Source: Halobacteriovorax sp. DA5 (lineage in GTDB: Bacteria > Bdellovibrionota > Bacteriovoracia > Bacteriovoracales > Bacteriovoracaceae). From it: a stretch of DNA of 64,000 bases. Positions 61,845-64,000 of the stretch are shown in pieces. The position numbers were made by a program, and so were the translations under genes. The stretch covers positions 310,001-374,000 of the forward strand of contig NZ_PPDJ01000001.1 in NCBI RefSeq assembly GCF_002903145.1. The letters are read 5' to 3'. The notes beneath the pieces were generated by a model. The model worked only from the letters and a program-made list of their open reading frames with translations, searched no databases and was not told the DNA's origin. The stretch's first letter is position 1. Every line of letters starts with the position of its first letter.

Positions 61845-62177
61845 TTATCTTCTTAAAAATTTTCTACCGGCACTATCAAGAGATACGATTCGCTATTATG
61901 AGAAGATCTCATTAATATCGCCTCCGCAAAGAGATATTAACGGTTATAAGATCTATACAAAGATTAACTTGAAAGAGATTCGTTTTATTTCTAGTGAAAA
62001 GAATTGGGCTTTACACTAAGTGAGATAAAACGTGGGATGGACTCTTTTATTAAAAAGGGGAGGCCTTGTGAAAATTTCAAAAAGAATCTTGAACAGAAGA
62101 AGGCCTTAATCAAAGATAGAATTAGTGAAGATAAGGCCAAGTTAAAGAAGATCGAAAAGTTTTTAAAACTAAATTAA
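61845..62177 (+). pseudogene. Decayed MerR-family regulator
   Basis: From about 61850 the plus strand reads SRDTIRYYEKISLISPPQRD and NGYKIYTKINLKEIRF, the MerR winged helix. The first helix is garbled, and an extra A near 61874 seems to shift the frame. Near 62000 a missing base ends the frame early (...EKNWALH stop); reading one frame over gives LGFTLSEIKRGMDSF and a coiled coil ending FLKLN at 62177. The gene is inactive by at least two indels plus 5' loss. Confidence 0.75.
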
Positions 62178-62260
62178 TCGATCTAACATACTGATATCTG
62201 GAAAAGGTGGCGCGTACCTTCTTGTCAATACTATTTGGTTAATATAGCCTTTGAATTGTT

Positions 62261-63010
62261 ATGGTTAAGACAAAACACCTTCTAATACAATTTCTTATTC
62301 TCCTTGCATGGTCTAATTTGAGTATTGCAAGTGAGATTAAAACAATAGAGATCTCAACTCCTGAATGGAAAGATTTTACAAATAAGGATGGAAGTGGCCT
62401 CTACTTCGAAATTGTTAGGAAAGCTTATTCACTCTCAGATATCAAAGTTAACTATACCTTCGTTCCTTGGCCAAGAGCTGTTAAGTATGTGAATGAAAAT
62501 CACAAAGATGCCATGCTTGGAGCATACAATACAGTCAAAGAGTCAATTTACCCTCAATATCCAATCGATGTTGAGTACACACTGGTCGTCTTCAAAAAAG
62601 GTACTTTAAAAGACTGGCAGGGCCAAAAGAGTTTAGCTGGTAAAAGAGTTTACTGGGTTCGTGGTTATGATTATCACAAATATTTAAAAACTAAGATGGA
62701 TTGGAAAGAGCTTCAGGATACGGATAATGGTCTTAGGCTTTTAGAAAAGGGACGTATTGATTTCTTCATTGATTCTAAAAATACGATTATGCCGAAATTT
62801 AAGGCGCTAAAGCTAGACCCTTCCAAGTACGTAATGAAGCCTGTGATTACAAAGAACCTCTATGTTAGATACGCTCGCACAAAGAAGTCTGAAGAGCTAA
62901 TTAAGATCTTCGATAAGAATATGGAAACTCTTCTAAAGTCAAAAGAGCTCGAAAAAATCTATCAAAAGTGGAATCATGAAATGCCTGATTTCTCAAATCT
63001 AAGTAAGTAG
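62261..63010 (+). CDS. Periplasmic solute-binding protein (SBP family 3-like)
   Basis: The 249-residue precursor has a signal peptide (1-23, cleavage near SIA-SE) and a type II periplasmic binding fold. ISTPEWKDFTNKDGSGLYFEIVRKAY, WPRAVKYVNENHKDAMLGAYNTVKES, and GKRVYWVRGYDY resemble amino-acid/polar-solute binding proteins. There is no adjacent permease, so it may deliver a ligand to a sensor or a distant transporter. The SD is weak. Confidence 0.85.
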   Translation: MVKTKHLLIQFLILLAWSNLSIASEIKTIEISTPEWKDFTNKDGSGLYFEIVRKAYSLSDIKVNYTFVPWPRAVKYVNENHKDAMLGAYNTVKESIYPQYPIDVEYTLVVFKKGTLKDWQGQKSLAGKRVYWVRGYDYHKYLKTKMDWKELQDTDNGLRLLEKGRIDFFIDSKNTIMPKFKALKLDPSKYVMKPVITKNLYVRYARTKKSEELIKIFDKNMETLLKSKELEKIYQKWNHEMPDFSNLSK

Positions 63011-63079
63011 TAAGTAAGAGTTTCATAATATTAAAAATTAAAATTAAAAAAATAAGATTTTGAAGCTATATTACTAGTC

Positions 63080-64000
63080 ATGGAAGAGAATTATACAGAT
63101 ATTTTAGAAAGGATTTATTCCGAGATTTCACCTATTATCGGAAAAGGTAAAGTTGCTGACTACATACCAGAGCTTGGAAAGATTGATCCTAATCAATTTG
63201 GAATGTCTATTTGTACTAATGATGGACACGAGTATATTATTGGGAATGCCCAAAAAGCGTTTTCTATTCAATCTATTTCTAAAGTTTTTTCTCTTGTTCT
63301 AGCTTATCAAAAACTAGACGCCAAACTTTGGTCACGTGTTGGCCTAGAACCATCTGGAAATCGTTTTGATTCTCTTGTTCTTCTTGAAAACGAAGAAGGA
63401 ATTCCTCGCAATCCATTTATTAATGCCGGTGCAATCGTTGTTATCGACACACTTATTGATCTCTATAAAGATCCTGTAAATGAAGTTTTAAAATTTATTC
63501 GTGAGTTAAGTGGAAACGAAAATATCTTTATTAATGAATCTGTTAGAATGTCAGAGCTTGCTACTGCCAATCGAAACTATGCGCTAACGTACTTCATGAA
63601 AAGCTATGGCAATATCAATAATGAAGTATCGAAGGTAATTGATATTTATACAACGATTTGTTCCATTGAAATGTCATGCGTTGATCTGGCCAGATCGTTT
63701 AGGCTTTTTAGCTCAAATGGGCAAAACCCGTGGAATGGAAAAAAGATATTAACTAAGAGCCAAAATAAGAGAATGAATGCCATAATGATGACGTGTGGCC
63801 TTTACAACTCAGTCGGTGATTTTGCGTACCGAGTAGGGATACCTGCTAAGTCTGGAGTTGGAGGTGGAATTGTCGGCGTTATCCCAAATGAAATGTCTAT
63901 CTCAACTTGGTCTCCTGCTTTAGATTCCACTGGTAACTCTCTGGCCGGTATCGAAGCTTTGGAATTATTTACAACTTATTCTGAGCAGTCGATCTACTAA
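63080..64000 (+). CDS. glsA: Glutaminase (GlsA family)
   Basis: Glutaminase hydrolyses L-glutamine to glutamate and ammonia. The 306-residue protein has the beta-lactamase-like active site: AFSIQSISKVFSL (catalytic Ser/Lys in S-x-x-K), NPFINAGAIVV, SANR-like ATANRNYALTYFMKSYG, ARSFRLFSSNG, and KSGVGGGIVGVIPN. Length matches E. coli GlsA1 (about 308). The stop TAA is the last codon of the window, so the gene is complete. The SD is weak. Confidence 0.96.
   Translation: MEENYTDILERIYSEISPIIGKGKVADYIPELGKIDPNQFGMSICTNDGHEYIIGNAQKAFSIQSISKVFSLVLAYQKLDAKLWSRVGLEPSGNRFDSLVLLENEEGIPRNPFINAGAIVVIDTLIDLYKDPVNEVLKFIRELSGNENIFINESVRMSELATANRNYALTYFMKSYGNINNEVSKVIDIYTTICSIEMSCVDLARSFRLFSSNGQNPWNGKKILTKSQNKRMNAIMMTCGLYNSVGDFAYRVGIPAKSGVGGGIVGVIPNEMSISTWSPALDSTGNSLAGIEALELFTTYSEQSIY

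Noticed and set aside
1..64000. CRISPR array, prophage, insertion sequence, rRNA or tRNA genes
   Set aside because: I saw no regularly spaced repeats, transposase or phage structural genes, and no recognisable stable RNA. A tRNAscan/Infernal run would be needed to exclude RNA genes fully.

Overview
The window is a compact stretch of low-GC chromosome (about one third G+C by eye). Most genes are housekeeping or signalling genes on both strands, with short gaps, convergent overlaps and many ATGA or TAATG overlaps. The mix of menaquinone biosynthesis (menB), a Gram-negative cell envelope (Lgt, many lipoproteins, an outer-membrane beta-barrel, periplasmic proteins), CmoA/CmoB, glutaredoxins, many divergent signalling proteins and frequent use of the tetranucleotide GGCC inside AT-rich genes suggests the Bdellovibrionota, most like Bacteriovoracales/Halobacteriovorax. 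That placement is inference from style and content, not from a marker gene. No rRNA, tRNA, CRISPR array, transposase or prophage gene was seen.

Layout. 1-5.5 kb: menB (cut by the window edge), small secreted or lipoproteins, a globin without its haem-binding histidine, an orphan ABC ATPase, a YceI protein and a pseudouridine synthase. 5.5-10 kb: radical SAM protein, lgt, serS, acetyltransferase. 10-16 kb: a ParA-like ATPase with an unusual Walker A, its own palindromic operator and a small basic partner; an HD-domain protein; a 7TMR-DISM histidine kinase; a DsbA-like protein and a cyclophilin. 16-26 kb: divergent SelO-like protein, peptidase E, cmoA-cmoB, a degenerate kinase plus response regulator pair, an NtrB-like kinase, monothiol glutaredoxin, esterase, ribosomal protein L25. 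26-39 kb: metabolism and envelope (GrxB, LplT-PlsC fusion, alkylsulfatase, transketolase, aldehyde dehydrogenase, dihaem cytochrome c, GDPD, Nudix, NYN). 39-49 kb: a 1318-residue repeat lipoprotein divergent from an outer-membrane protein, an ABC exporter, an XRE repressor divergent from two tandem pseudo-receiver/winged-helix paralogues, and mutM.

49.2-55.7 kb is the accessory island. A GT-rich, G-tract-rich segment leads into an OLD-family ATPase/TOPRIM gene and a UvrD-like helicase gene, the architecture of the Gabija anti-phage system. A 65-residue ORF, a roughly 300-base non-coding gap with a hairpin, and a two-gene unit follow. That unit encodes a membrane-anchored protein of unknown function and a protein that resembles the DUF2441/ADP-ribosyltransferase-like fold. 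The island is nearly free of GGCC, unlike its flanks, which supports acquisition by transfer. The two-gene unit is the best candidate in the window for an undescribed system.

55.8-64 kb: HIT hydrolase, two small membrane proteins (one of 46 residues), tRNA-dihydrouridine synthase, trypsin-like protease, bicupin, DJ-1/PfpI protein, a decayed locus where a 5'-truncated metallo-beta-lactamase-fold gene abuts a 5'-damaged, frameshifted MerR gene, a periplasmic solute-binding protein and glutaminase.
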